Made by a program: the position numbers and the translations under genes. Shown piece by piece: positions 19,837 through 28,750 of a stretch of 64,000 nucleotides of DNA (position 1 is the first letter of the stretch; each line of letters begins with the position of its first letter). The notes beneath the pieces were generated by a model. The model saw only the letters and a program-made list of their open reading frames with translations. It was not told the DNA's origin and made no database searches. Source of the DNA: DASRSS01 sp963799045 (lineage in GTDB: Bacteria; Actinomycetota; Actinomycetes; Mycobacteriales; Jatrophihabitantaceae); assembly GCA_963799045.1 (NCBI GenBank), contig CAWCVN010000001.1, forward strand, positions 372,001 through 436,000, written 5' to 3'.

Positions 19837-20027
19837 GCTGTACCTCCTAGTGCCCCTCCACCCGCGGCGACGGACCTCGCCGTTCGACATGAACGCTAAC
19901 CGATGCCCATACGCTGTGCTGGTACGTCCCACCTGAATCTGGGTGCGCGGTCTGATATACCCAAGTAACAGATAGTTAGCCAGGCGAATTTGTTACAGGT
20001 TCTAGTTGTTCGGTGAAGACGGGGCTG
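19837..20027. promoter_or_regulatory. divergent promoter region of the hopanoid locus with GTAACA/TGTTAC arms
   Basis: This intergenic stretch separates hpnO from hpnC and has a locally AT-rich core at about 19945-20010. It holds an inverted repeat GTAACA (19965-19970) and TGTTAC (19991-19996), 20 bases apart, placed where a regulator could act on either gene. The core may hold both promoters, but no clear -35/-10 pair can be assigned. Confidence 0.4.
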
Positions 20028-20900
20028 ATGGACACCGATGAAGACGGTCGCCGCGCGGTGACGGTTCTCGAGCAGGTCGCGTCGACGGCGGCCGGCCAGA
20101 TGGGCGCCGAGAACTTCCCGGTCGCCCTTCGGGTGCTGCCCGCACAGCCACGCCGCCGCCTGGCTGCCGTGTACGCGTTCGCGCGATTCGTCGACGACGT
20201 CGGCGACCGCGCACCGGGCACGCCGCAGGACCGGCTCGCGCTGCTCGACGTGGTGGCCGAGGACCTGCGCGCGTTGCCGGAGGGCCGGGCACAGCTCGCG
20301 GCGGTGACCGGTCTGGGCGAGGTCGTAGGCGACGGCGGCGTGCCGCTGGAGCCCTTTCTCGACCTGGTCGAGGCCAACCGGGCCGACCAACGGGTGGGCG
20401 CCTACGAGACCTTCGACGACCTGCTCGGTTACTGCCGCTACTCGGCCGCCCCCGTGGGCCGCATCGTGCTGCACGTCGCCGGCGCGGCGACCCCGGCGAA
20501 CGTCGCCGACTCCGACTCGGTCTGCAACGCGCTGCAGGTGCTCGAGCACTGCCAGGACGTCGGCGAGGACGCGCGCGCCGGCCGGGTCTACCTTCCCGCC
20601 GCGGAACTGCGGGCGGCGGGCGTCGACACGCCGGGCCTGTGCGCAAGCACCACGAGCGACGCGCTGCGCGCCGTGGTCGCGGTGCAGGTGGCGCGCGCCG
20701 AAGCGATGCTGCACCCCGGCTCGGCCCTCGTCGGCCGGCTCTCCGGCTGGTCGCGGCTGGCCGTGGCCGGGTATGTCGCCGGTGGACTGGCCACGGCCGG
20801 CGCGCTGCGGCGAGCGCACTACGACGTGCTCGGTCGGCTTGTCCGCCCGTCCCGCGCCTCGACAGCTGCGCGAGCGGCGCGAGTCATGGCACGGTGGTGA
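20028..20900 (+). CDS. hpnC: squalene synthase HpnC (hydroxysqualene-forming step)
   Basis: A trans-isoprenyl diphosphate synthase of 290 residues (295 from GTG 20013). In the HpnCDE route, HpnC turns presqualene diphosphate into hydroxysqualene. Diagnostic N terminus ENFPVALRVLP, first acid-rich motif YAFARFVDDVGD, tyrosine block GYCRYSAAPVGRIVLH, and second acid motif ALQVLEHCQDVGEDARAGRVYLP. Cytosolic or membrane-associated. It opens the rightward hopanoid run; the hpnD GTG overlaps its stop (GTGA at 20897). Confidence 0.93.
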   Translation: MDTDEDGRRAVTVLEQVASTAAGQMGAENFPVALRVLPAQPRRRLAAVYAFARFVDDVGDRAPGTPQDRLALLDVVAEDLRALPEGRAQLAAVTGLGEVVGDGGVPLEPFLDLVEANRADQRVGAYETFDDLLGYCRYSAAPVGRIVLHVAGAATPANVADSDSVCNALQVLEHCQDVGEDARAGRVYLPAAELRAAGVDTPGLCASTTSDALRAVVAVQVARAEAMLHPGSALVGRLSGWSRLAVAGYVAGGLATAGALRRAHYDVLGRLVRPSRASTAARAARVMARW

Positions 20901-21794
20901 TCAGCATGGACACCGCATCGAACGCCGTCGAGGACGCTTATCGCGCCTGCGAGCAGATCACCCGTGAGCAGGCGCGCAACTTCGCGTGGGGTATTCGGCT
21001 GCTGCCGTTGACGAAGCGGCGCGCGCTGTCCGCGGTGTACGCGATGGCGCGGCGCATCGACGACATCGGCGACGGCACGCTGCGCGACGAGGAGAAGCTC
21101 TCCTTGCTGGCGACGGCACGCGCCCAGGCCACCGCGCCCGCGGCAGCACCCGGACGACCCGGTGTGCGTGGCGCTGGCCGATGCGGCCGAGCGCCTGCCG
21201 ATCCCGCTGGCGGCGTTCGGCGAGCTCGTCGACGGCTGCGAGATGGACGTCACCGGCCGCAGCTACGACGAGTTCGGCGACCTCGTGGAGTACTGCCGGT
21301 GCGTCGCCGGCTCGATCGGCCGGCTCTCGCTCGGCGTGTTCGACCCCGGGCTGTCCGCAGCGGACGCCGCGGCCGCCGACGGGCTGGCCGACGACCTGGG
21401 CGTCGCGCTGCAGCTGACGAACATCCTGCGCGACATCCGCGAGGACCACCTCAACGGCCGCACCTACCTGCCCAAGCGCGATCTCGGACTGTTCGGCTGC
21501 GAGATCGCGCTGCTGCCCGACGGCAGCCTCGACCCGCAGGACGGGGCGCTGGCGGAGCTGATCCGGTTCGAGGCAGCACGGGCCTGGGGCTGGTACGACC
21601 GCGGACTGGGCCTGTTGGAGGTCCTCGACCGCCGCAGCGCCGCCTGCTGCGCCGCGATGTCGGGCATCTATCGCGAGTTGCTGGACCGCATGGCCGCGAA
21701 TCCCCGATCGGTGATGGGCGGGCGGCTGTCGCTGCCGGCGCACGACAAGCTGCGGGTGGCGACACGCTCGCTGATCGGCGGTGGCCGTGGCTGA
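20897..21794 (+). CDS. hpnD: presqualene diphosphate synthase HpnD, with one apparent frame break
   Basis: HpnD condenses two farnesyl diphosphates to presqualene diphosphate. The N-terminal part reads from GTG 20897 (or ATG 20906): EQARNFAWGIRLLP, YAMARRIDDIGDG. From about 21150 the conserved sequence continues one frame over: HPDDPVCVALADAAERLP, EYCRCVAGSIGRLSLG, QLTNILRDIREDHLNGRTYLP. The break lies between about 21132 and 21155 in a GC-rich run and is most simply a sequencing indel, since hpnC and hpnE beside it are intact. Restored length is about 298 residues. Confidence 0.88.
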
Positions 21795-23145
21795 GTCTCG
21801 GGACGTCGTCGTCGTCGGAGGCGGCCTGGCCGGGATCTCCGCCGCGTTGCGGTCCGCCGACTGCGGACGCACGGTGACGCTGGTGGAGGCCCGCCCGCGG
21901 CTGGGCGGTGCCGCGTTCTCGTTCCAGCGCGGCGGCCTGTGGGTCGACAACGGACAGCACGTGTTCCTGCGCTGTTGCGACGCGTACCGCTGGCTGCTGC
22001 GGCGCATCGGTGCGACCGAACGCACCTACCTGCAGCCACGCCTGGATATCCCGGTGCTCGACCCGTCCGGACGGCGGGGCCGGCTGGGCCGGGCGGCCGG
22101 GGTGCCGGCGCCGGCCCACCTGGGCGCGGCGCTGAGCCGCTACGCGTTGCTGTCACCGCCGGACCGGCTGCGCGCGGTGCGCGCGGCGCTGGCCTTGCGG
22201 ATGCTGGATCCTGCCGACCCGAGCCTGGACGCGCAGACCCTCGGCGGGTTCCTGCGCCGGCACGGCCAGAACGACGCGACGGTCGAAGCGTTGTGGGGGG
22301 TGGTCGCGACGGCCACGCTGAATCTGCACCCGGACGAGTCGTCGCTGGCACTGGCGGCCAAGGTGTTCCGCACCGGGCTGCTCGACGAGGCGGGCGCGGC
22401 CGATATCGGCTACGCCACCGCGCCGCTCGGGATGCTGCACCACGAGGCGGCCGGACAGGCGCTGCGGGCCGCCGGTGTCGAGGTCGTGCTCGGCCAGCGG
22501 GTGCGTTCGGTTGCGCCGGGGCTGGTGCGGCTCGCCGATCAGCCGGCCGACTGGGACGCCCGAACCGTCGTGCTGGCGCTGCCGCACCGCGAGGCGTTCG
22601 CGGTGCTGCCCGAACTCGCGGACGGACCCGCTGCCGTGGCGCGCGAGCTCGGTGCCACCGCGATCGTCAACGTTCACCTCGTCTACGATCGCAAGGTCAC
22701 CGATCTTCCTTTCGCCGCCGCCGTCCGGTCACCGGCGCACTGGATCTTCGACCGCACCGACAGCTCGGGGCTCGCCACGCTGCGCCCCGGCGCGCAGTAT
22801 CTCGCGGTCACGGTGTCGGCCGCCGACGACATCGTCGACGTTCCGGCCAAGGAACTGACCCGGCGGTACGCGGGCGAACTGTCCCGCCTGTTCCCGGCAG
22901 CACAGAAGGCGCAGGTGCTGGACGCGTTCGTCACCCGCGAACGGCGGGCAACGTTCCGGCAGGCGGCCGGTCACGCCGCGCTGCGCCCGGGACCCGACAG
23001 CGCGCCGGACGGCGTATGGCTGGCGGGGGCGTGGACGGCGACCGGCTGGCCCGACACGATGGAGAGCGCCGTGCGCAGTGGCGTGAGCGCCGCCGAGAGC
23101 GCGATGCGCATTTGTCCGCCCGAGATGCTGAGGTTCGCCGCATGA
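21781..23145 (+). CDS. hpnE: hydroxysqualene dehydroxylase HpnE
   Basis: A 454-residue FAD amine-oxidase-like protein that reduces hydroxysqualene to squalene, the last step before cyclisation. FAD fold VVVVGGGLAGISAALRSAD at residues 9-27; the family-typical FSFQRGGLWVDNGQHVFLRCC; LHPDESSLALAAKVF in the substrate half; and GVWLAGAWTATGWPDTMESAVRSG at the C terminus closing the FAD site. The first codons overlap the end of hpnD and the stop overlaps the prenyl synthase start (ATGA). Confidence 0.93.
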   Translation: MAVAESRDVVVVGGGLAGISAALRSADCGRTVTLVEARPRLGGAAFSFQRGGLWVDNGQHVFLRCCDAYRWLLRRIGATERTYLQPRLDIPVLDPSGRRGRLGRAAGVPAPAHLGAALSRYALLSPPDRLRAVRAALALRMLDPADPSLDAQTLGGFLRRHGQNDATVEALWGVVATATLNLHPDESSLALAAKVFRTGLLDEAGAADIGYATAPLGMLHHEAAGQALRAAGVEVVLGQRVRSVAPGLVRLADQPADWDARTVVLALPHREAFAVLPELADGPAAVARELGATAIVNVHLVYDRKVTDLPFAAAVRSPAHWIFDRTDSSGLATLRPGAQYLAVTVSAADDIVDVPAKELTRRYAGELSRLFPAAQKAQVLDAFVTRERRATFRQAAGHAALRPGPDSAPDGVWLAGAWTATGWPDTMESAVRSGVSAAESAMRICPPEMLRFAA

Positions 23146-24185
23146 ACTGCCCGCCAGAAGTCGCGGCGCCGAGCGCGCTGAGTCGAGTCCGTGAACTTGT
23201 CGAGCCCGCGCTGCGCGCGGCCGTGGCCGAGATTCCGGACGAGCGCATGCGGCTCGTGGCCGGCTACCAGCTGGGGTGGTGCGGGGCCGACGGCACGCCG
23301 GTCGCAGGTGCCGGCGGAAAGATGATCCGCCCGGCGCTCGCGGTGCTCTCCGCCGAGGCCGCGGGCGGCACGTCGGCCGACGGCGTACCGGCGGGCGTGG
23401 CGCTGGAGCTGGTGCACAACTTCTCGTTGCTGCACGACGACATCATGGATCGCGACACCGAGCGCCGGCACCGACCGACCGGCTGGGTCGCCTTCGGCGA
23501 GGGGCAGGCGATCCTCGGCGGGAACGCGATGCTGACCGCGGCCGTGCAGGTCCTCATGGCCGATCCGCAGCGGTCCGGCCACACGGTGCCGCACCTGCTG
23601 GAGACCGTGCAGCTGCTGATCAGCGGGCAGTCCGCCGACCTCGCGCTGGAGCGCCGCGCGCAGGTCGACCTCGACGAGGTGCTCGACATGGAGGTCGGCA
23701 AGACGGCGGCCCTGCTGGCCTGCTCGAGTTCCATCGGCGCGGTGGCCGCGGGCGCGCCGGACGACGTGGTCGAGGCGCTCGCCGGGTACGGGCACCTGAT
23801 GGGGTTGTCGTTCCAGCTCGTCGACGACGTCCTCGGAGTCACCGGCGATCCTGCCGTCACCGGGAAGTCGGCGTCCTCGGACGTCCGCGCCGGCAAGCGC
23901 AGCGCCGTCGTGGTCGCAGCGCTGCGTTCGGGCACCGCGGAGGGGCGGCGGTTGGCGGACCTGCTCGGCGACGGCCCGCCGTCCAGCGAGGCGGACGTCC
24001 GGCTCGCGACCGGGCTCATCGTCCAGGCAGGCGGCGTCGACTGGGCGCTGAAGGAGGCCGACCGGTTGTTGGCGCAGGCCCTGGACCGTTTGGACCAGGT
24101 CGGGCGATCCCACGGTGATGCCGGTCACCGTGCCCTGGAGGAGCTGGCGGCCGTGGCTCGTTACGTCGTCACCCGTGACAGGTAG
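23142..24185 (+). CDS. polyprenyl diphosphate synthase (FPP/GGPP-synthase type)
   Basis: A trans-prenyl synthase of 347 residues. It has GKMIRPAL, the first aspartate-rich motif LLHDDIMDRDTERRHRPT and the second region QLVDDVLGVTGD, where a Gly stands at the usual last Asp. In this operon it most likely supplies farnesyl diphosphate to HpnD. Product chain length cannot be fixed by eye. It overlaps hpnE by ATGA and ends 19 bases before the cyclase gene. Confidence 0.9.
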   Translation: MNCPPEVAAPSALSRVRELVEPALRAAVAEIPDERMRLVAGYQLGWCGADGTPVAGAGGKMIRPALAVLSAEAAGGTSADGVPAGVALELVHNFSLLHDDIMDRDTERRHRPTGWVAFGEGQAILGGNAMLTAAVQVLMADPQRSGHTVPHLLETVQLLISGQSADLALERRAQVDLDEVLDMEVGKTAALLACSSSIGAVAAGAPDDVVEALAGYGHLMGLSFQLVDDVLGVTGDPAVTGKSASSDVRAGKRSAVVVAALRSGTAEGRRLADLLGDGPPSSEADVRLATGLIVQAGGVDWALKEADRLLAQALDRLDQVGRSHGDAGHRALEELAAVARYVVTRDR

Positions 24186-24204
24186 AACTGGGACTGGAGA
24201 CATT

Positions 24205-26115
24205 GTGACCTCAGAACATGCTGCCCAGCTCGCCGAGCAGGTCGCGTCCGCGACCCGGCGTGCGCAGGAGCATTTGCTCTCCAGGCAGGCGCCGGCCGGC
24301 TGGTGGAAGGGCGAACTGCGGACCAACGTGACGATGGATGCCGAGGACCTGCTGTTGCGTCAGTTCCTGGGCATCCTGCGGGAGGACGAGCTGGAGGAGT
24401 CGGCCCGCTGGATCCGCTCACAGCAGCGCACCGACGGCACCTGGGCCACCTTCGCCGGCGGGCCGGGCGAGCTATCGACGACGATCGAGGCCTACACCGC
24501 GCTGCGGCTGGCCGGCGACGACGCCGACGAGCCGCACATGAAGTCCGCGCGCGAGTTCGTCCTCGACGGCGGCGGCATCGAGGCCAGCCGGGTGTTCACC
24601 CGCATCTGGCTGGCGATGTTCGGCGAGTGGTCGTGGGACGACCTGCCGTCGATGCCGCCGGAGATCGTGCTGCTGCCGCAGTGGTTCCCGCTGAACGTCT
24701 ACGACTGGGGCTGCTGGGCGCGGCAGACCGTCGTGCCGATCACGGTCGTCGCGACGTTGAGACCCGTGCGCCCGCTGCCGTTCGGCCTGGACGAGCTGCG
24801 CACCGAGCAGCCCCCGCCGGCGGCCAAGGGCGGGCTGGTCGCGTCGGCGTTCAACGCGCTCGACCGCGGCCTGAAGGTCTACGACCGGCTGCCGGTGAAG
24901 CCGGGCCGGGGCACCGCGATGCGCCGCGCCGCCGAGTGGATCATCGCGCGGCAGGAGGACGACGGCGGATGGGGCGGCATCCAGCCGCCGTGGGTGTACT
25001 CGATCCTCGCGCTGCACCTGCTCGGCTACCCGCTGGAGCACCCGGTGCTCGCGGCCGCGCTGCGCGGGCTGGAGGGCTTCCTGGTCCGCAAGGACACCCC
25101 GGAGGGCCCGGTCCGGTGGCTGGAGGCCTGCCAGTCGCCGGTGTGGGACGCCTGCCTGTCGGTCACCGCGCTGCTGGACTCGGGGTTGGCCCCCGACGAC
25201 CCGGCACTGATTCGCGCTGCGGACTGGCTGGTCAACGAGGAGATCCGCATCAAGGGCGACTGGGCCGTGAAGCGGCCCGACCTGCCCGCCGGCGGCTGGG
25301 CGTTCGAGTTCGCCAACGACGGCTACCCGGACGTCGACGACACCGCCGAGGTGGTGCTGGCCCTCAGGCGGGTGGCGCCCGGGCGGGTGCCCGGCCTGGA
25401 GTCGGCGGTGCAGCGCGGGATCGACTGGGTGATCGGCATGCAGTCGCGCGACGGCGGCTGGGGGGCCTTCGACGCCGACAACACCCGGCGGCTGGTCGAG
25501 AAGCTGCCCTTCTGCGACTTCGGTGCCGTGATCGACCCGCCGTCGGCGGACGTCACCGCGCATGCCGTCGAGATGCTCGCGCACACCGGGCGGGCCGACA
25601 CCGAGGCGGCGCGGCGCGGCGTCCAGTGGCTCATCGACGCCCAGGAGGCCGACGGCGCCTGGTTCGGCAGGTGGGGAGCGAACCTGGTCTACGGAACCGG
25701 CGCCGTGGTGCCGGCGTTGTTGGCTGCAGGCCTGACTCCCGCGGACGAGCCGATCCGGCGCGCGGTGCGTTGGCTGGAGCAGCGCCAGAACCCCGACGGC
25801 GGGTGGGGTGAGGACCTGCGCGGCTACAGCGACCCGGTCTGGCGCGGGCGCGGCGAGTCGACCGCGTCGCAGACGGGCTGGGCCCTGCTCGCGCTGATCG
25901 CCGCCGACCCGAGCCTGCCCGCGGTCGAGCGCGGGTTGGCCTGGCTGGTCGCCAACCAGCGTTCGGACGGCTGCTGGGACGAGGACCTGTACACCGGGAC
26001 GGGCTTCCCGGGTGACTTCTATATCAACTACGAGATGTACCGCCTGGTGTTCCCGCTGAGCGCGATGGGCCGCTACTTGGCCGTCCAGTCCTTGAACGGA
26101 ACCACAACGCGATGA
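24205..26115 (+). CDS. shc: squalene-hopene cyclase
   Basis: Cyclises squalene to hopene and hopanol at the membrane surface. At 636 residues it has the family length. The catalytic acid motif is in YPDVDDTAEVV, and several QW repeats are visible (QEDDGGWGGIQ, QSRDGGWGAFD, QEADGAWFGRWG, QNPDGGWGEDL, QRSDGCWDEDL). GTG 24205 was chosen because it follows GGAGA at 24196-24200 and gives the usual N terminus before the first helix. A 115-base gap follows before the fusion gene. Confidence 0.96.
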   Translation: MTSEHAAQLAEQVASATRRAQEHLLSRQAPAGWWKGELRTNVTMDAEDLLLRQFLGILREDELEESARWIRSQQRTDGTWATFAGGPGELSTTIEAYTALRLAGDDADEPHMKSAREFVLDGGGIEASRVFTRIWLAMFGEWSWDDLPSMPPEIVLLPQWFPLNVYDWGCWARQTVVPITVVATLRPVRPLPFGLDELRTEQPPPAAKGGLVASAFNALDRGLKVYDRLPVKPGRGTAMRRAAEWIIARQEDDGGWGGIQPPWVYSILALHLLGYPLEHPVLAAALRGLEGFLVRKDTPEGPVRWLEACQSPVWDACLSVTALLDSGLAPDDPALIRAADWLVNEEIRIKGDWAVKRPDLPAGGWAFEFANDGYPDVDDTAEVVLALRRVAPGRVPGLESAVQRGIDWVIGMQSRDGGWGAFDADNTRRLVEKLPFCDFGAVIDPPSADVTAHAVEMLAHTGRADTEAARRGVQWLIDAQEADGAWFGRWGANLVYGTGAVVPALLAAGLTPADEPIRRAVRWLEQRQNPDGGWGEDLRGYSDPVWRGRGESTASQTGWALLALIAADPSLPAVERGLAWLVANQRSDGCWDEDLYTGTGFPGDFYINYEMYRLVFPLSAMGRYLAVQSLNGTTTR

Positions 26116-26199
26116 GCTCCCGGAAGGGGGCAACCCCCAGCGCGAAGAGCCCGCCCGCCGCTACGCGGCGCGCGCCGCAGGCGCGGTGCGCGCCGACGA

Positions 26200-26216
26200 C
26201 CCGCCCTTCGGGCGGG
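26200..26216 (+). promoter_or_regulatory. RNA hairpin just upstream of the hpnG::ispH ribosome site
   Basis: CCCGCCC-TTC-GGGCGGG forms a perfect 7-bp stem with a 3-base loop. It stops two bases before AAGGAGG (26218-26223), which serves ATG 26231. This is one of few spaced junctions in an otherwise overlapping operon, so the hairpin may stabilise a processed 3' end or tune translation. The role is inferred. Confidence 0.35.
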
Positions 26217-26230
26217 AAGGAGGCGACGCG

Positions 26231-27727
26231 ATGGGCGGGCTAGTCGTCGTGACCGCGCTGCGCAGCGAGTACGCGGCGCTGTCCGGTCGCGTCCCGGGTG
26301 CCCAGCTGCTGCGCTGCGGCATGGGGCCCGAGCGGGTGCGCGCCTGGCTGCCGCGGCTGGCCGAAGCCGCGCCCGACGCGGTCGTCGTCGCCGGAGTGGC
26401 CGGCGGGGTGGACCCGTCGCTTCGTCCCGGCGACGTGGTGGTCGCCAGCGAGGTCCGCGACGCGCGCGGACGGATGGTGCTGCGCGCCGCGGCGCCGCTG
26501 GTGGCGGAGCTGCGCCGCCTGGGGTTGCGGGTGCGGACCGGGCCGATGGTCAGCCAGGATCGTGTCGTCGGGGGGCCGCAGGAGCGGGCCGCGCTGGCCG
26601 CGACCGGCGCGATCGCCGTCGACATGGAGTCCGCCGAGGTCGCCCGGGCGACAACGGGACTGCCCACCGCGGTCGTGCGGGTCATCGTCGACACCGCGTT
26701 CACGCCCGTCGCACGGCTGGCGACGGTTCCCGCAGGGGCACGTGCCCTGGCGATCCTGCGGCGCAGCGGTCCGGCGCTGCGGCGCTGGGCCGACCTGGTC
26801 GGGCCGCGCAAGGTGCTGCTGGCCGAGCCGCGCTCGTTCTGCGCCGGCGTCGAGCGCGCCATCGACATCGTCGAGGCGGCGCTGCAGCGGTACTCGCGGC
26901 CGGTGTACGTGCGGCGCCAGATCGTGCACAACGCGCACGTCGTGCGTGACCTCGAGCGGCAGGGCGCGGTGTTCGTCGACGAGCTCGACCAGGTGCCCGA
27001 CGGCACCACCGTGGTGTTCTCCGCCCATGGCGTGGCGCCGGCGGTCCGCGAGGAGGCCGCACGCCGCGACCTGAACGTCATCGACGCGACCTGCCCGCTG
27101 GTGGCGAAGGTGCACAACGAGGCGAAGCGGTTCGCCGGCCGGGGTGACACCGTGGTGCTGATCGGCCACGACGGCCACGACGAGACCGAGGGGACCCTCG
27201 GCGAGGTGCCCGGCTCGATCAAGCTGGTGGAGACGCCCGAGGACGCCGAGCGGATCGTGGTCGACGACCCGGAGCACGTGTCCTATATCGTGCAGACGAC
27301 CCTGGCGGTGGACGACGTCGCGCACACCGCGGCGGCGCTGCGGCGCCGGTTCCCGCTGATCGAGTCCTCGCCGACCGACGACATCTGCTACGCCACCACC
27401 AACCGGCAACAGGCGGTGCGGGCCATCGCCGAGGAGGCCGAAGTGGTGCTGGTACTCGGTTCGCCGAACTCGTCCAACTCGTTGCGGCTGGTCGAGGTGG
27501 CCGAGCGCTGCGGTGCCCGGGCGCACCTGATCGACGACGCCACCGAGATCCTGCCCGAATGGCTCGACGTGCAGACGGTCGGCATCACCGCCGGCGCATC
27601 TGCCCCGCCGCACCTGGTGGACGAGGTGATCGGCATGCTGCGCGCGCTCGGCCCGGTCGAGGTCGCAGACCGCCAGGTTACGAAGGAAACAGTGAAGTTC
27701 ACGCTACCTAAGGGAGTTGTCGACTGA
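26231..27727 (+). CDS. fusion of HpnG-type nucleosidase and IspH (HMBPP reductase)
   Basis: One uninterrupted 498-residue frame joins two enzymes. Residues 1 to about 185 are a nucleosidase/phosphorylase domain (VVVAGVAGGVDPSLRPGDVV, MVSQDRVVG, IAVDMESAEVA), as in HpnG, which releases adenine from adenosylhopane. Residues from about 190 are a whole IspH: iron-sulfur cysteines in PRSFCAGVERAI, DATCPLVAKVH and DDICYATTNRQ; histidines in FSAHGVAP and IGHDGHDETEGT; then GSPNSSNSLRL. IspH makes IPP and DMAPP at the end of the MEP pathway. ATG 26231 sits 7 bases after AAGGAGG. The stop shares its last A with the hpnH ATG. Confidence 0.9.
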   Translation: MGGLVVVTALRSEYAALSGRVPGAQLLRCGMGPERVRAWLPRLAEAAPDAVVVAGVAGGVDPSLRPGDVVVASEVRDARGRMVLRAAAPLVAELRRLGLRVRTGPMVSQDRVVGGPQERAALAATGAIAVDMESAEVARATTGLPTAVVRVIVDTAFTPVARLATVPAGARALAILRRSGPALRRWADLVGPRKVLLAEPRSFCAGVERAIDIVEAALQRYSRPVYVRRQIVHNAHVVRDLERQGAVFVDELDQVPDGTTVVFSAHGVAPAVREEAARRDLNVIDATCPLVAKVHNEAKRFAGRGDTVVLIGHDGHDETEGTLGEVPGSIKLVETPEDAERIVVDDPEHVSYIVQTTLAVDDVAHTAAALRRRFPLIESSPTDDICYATTNRQQAVRAIAEEAEVVLVLGSPNSSNSLRLVEVAERCGARAHLIDDATEILPEWLDVQTVGITAGASAPPHLVDEVIGMLRALGPVEVADRQVTKETVKFTLPKGVVD

Positions 27728-28740
27728 TGGCCATTCCACTGCGACAGGCAACCCGCATCGGTTGGTACCTGTTCAACCAGAAGGTGCGCCGTCGTGACAA
27801 GTTCCCGCTGATCGTCGAGCTGGAGCCGCTGTTCGCGTGCAACCTCAAGTGCAACGGCTGCGGCAAGATCCAGCAGCCGCACGACGTGCTGCGCCAGCGG
27901 ATGCCGGTGGAGCAGGCTGTCGGTGCGATCGAGGAGTGCGGGGCACCGATGGTGTCGATCGCCGGCGGCGAGCCGCTGATGCACCCGCAGATCGACGTCA
28001 TGGTCGACGAGCTGGTCAAGCGCAAGAAGTACGTGTACCTGTGCACCAACGCCGAGCTGGTGCGCAAGCGGTGGGACAAGTTCAACTTCAAGCCCTCCCC
28101 GTACTTCTCCTTCGCCGTGCACGTGGACGGCCTGCGTGAGCGCCACGACGAGTCGGTGGCCAAGGAGGGTGTGTTCGACGAGGCGGTCGCGGCGATCAAG
28201 TTCTTGCAGGACAAGGGCTTCCGGGTCACGACGAACTCGACGTTCTTCAACACCGACACGCCGCAGACGATCATCGACGTCCTGAACTTTCTCAACGACG
28301 AGCTCAAGGTCAGCGACATGATGATCTCGCCGGCCTACGCGTACGAGAAGGCTCCGGACCAGGACCACTTCCTCGGCGTCACCGAGACCCGTGAGTTGTT
28401 CACCAAGGCGTTCGCGAACGGAAATCGCAAGCGGTGGCGGCTGAACCACTCGCCGCTGTTCCTGGACTTCCTCGAGGGCAAGGTCGACTACGACTGCACC
28501 GCGTGGGGCATCCCGTCCTACTCGCTGCTGGGGTGGCAGAAGCCCTGCTACCTGATGGCCGACGGCTACGTGAAGACCTATAAGGAGCTCATCGAGACCA
28601 CCGATTGGGACAAGTACGGGCGGGGCCGCGACGAGCGGTGCAACAACTGCATGGCGCACTGCGGCTACGAGCCGACGGCGGTCCTGGCGACCATGGGTTC
28701 GCTGAAGCAGAGTCTGCGGGCGCTTCGTGAGCAGGGCTGA
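27727..28740 (+). CDS. hpnH: adenosyl-hopene transferase HpnH (radical SAM)
   Basis: A 337-residue radical SAM enzyme that joins a 5'-deoxyadenosyl group to hopene, the first step of the C35 side chain. The cluster-binding CxxxCxxC is FACNLKCNGCGKIQ at about 38. SIAGGEPLMHP is the GGE motif. The C-terminal cysteines CNNCMAHCGYEPTAVL are typical of HpnH. TGATG overlap with the upstream fusion gene suggests coupled synthesis of the HpnH and HpnG activities, which act in sequence. Confidence 0.95.
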   Translation: MAIPLRQATRIGWYLFNQKVRRRDKFPLIVELEPLFACNLKCNGCGKIQQPHDVLRQRMPVEQAVGAIEECGAPMVSIAGGEPLMHPQIDVMVDELVKRKKYVYLCTNAELVRKRWDKFNFKPSPYFSFAVHVDGLRERHDESVAKEGVFDEAVAAIKFLQDKGFRVTTNSTFFNTDTPQTIIDVLNFLNDELKVSDMMISPAYAYEKAPDQDHFLGVTETRELFTKAFANGNRKRWRLNHSPLFLDFLEGKVDYDCTAWGIPSYSLLGWQKPCYLMADGYVKTYKELIETTDWDKYGRGRDERCNNCMAHCGYEPTAVLATMGSLKQSLRALREQG

Positions 28741-28750
28741 CGGCGACGCC

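Noticed and set aside
26231..27727. HpnG::IspH as an artefact of a missed stop or frameshift
   Set aside because: The frame is continuous, with normal codon use through the linker and all motifs of both domains in order. I keep it as a real fusion, subject to read checks.
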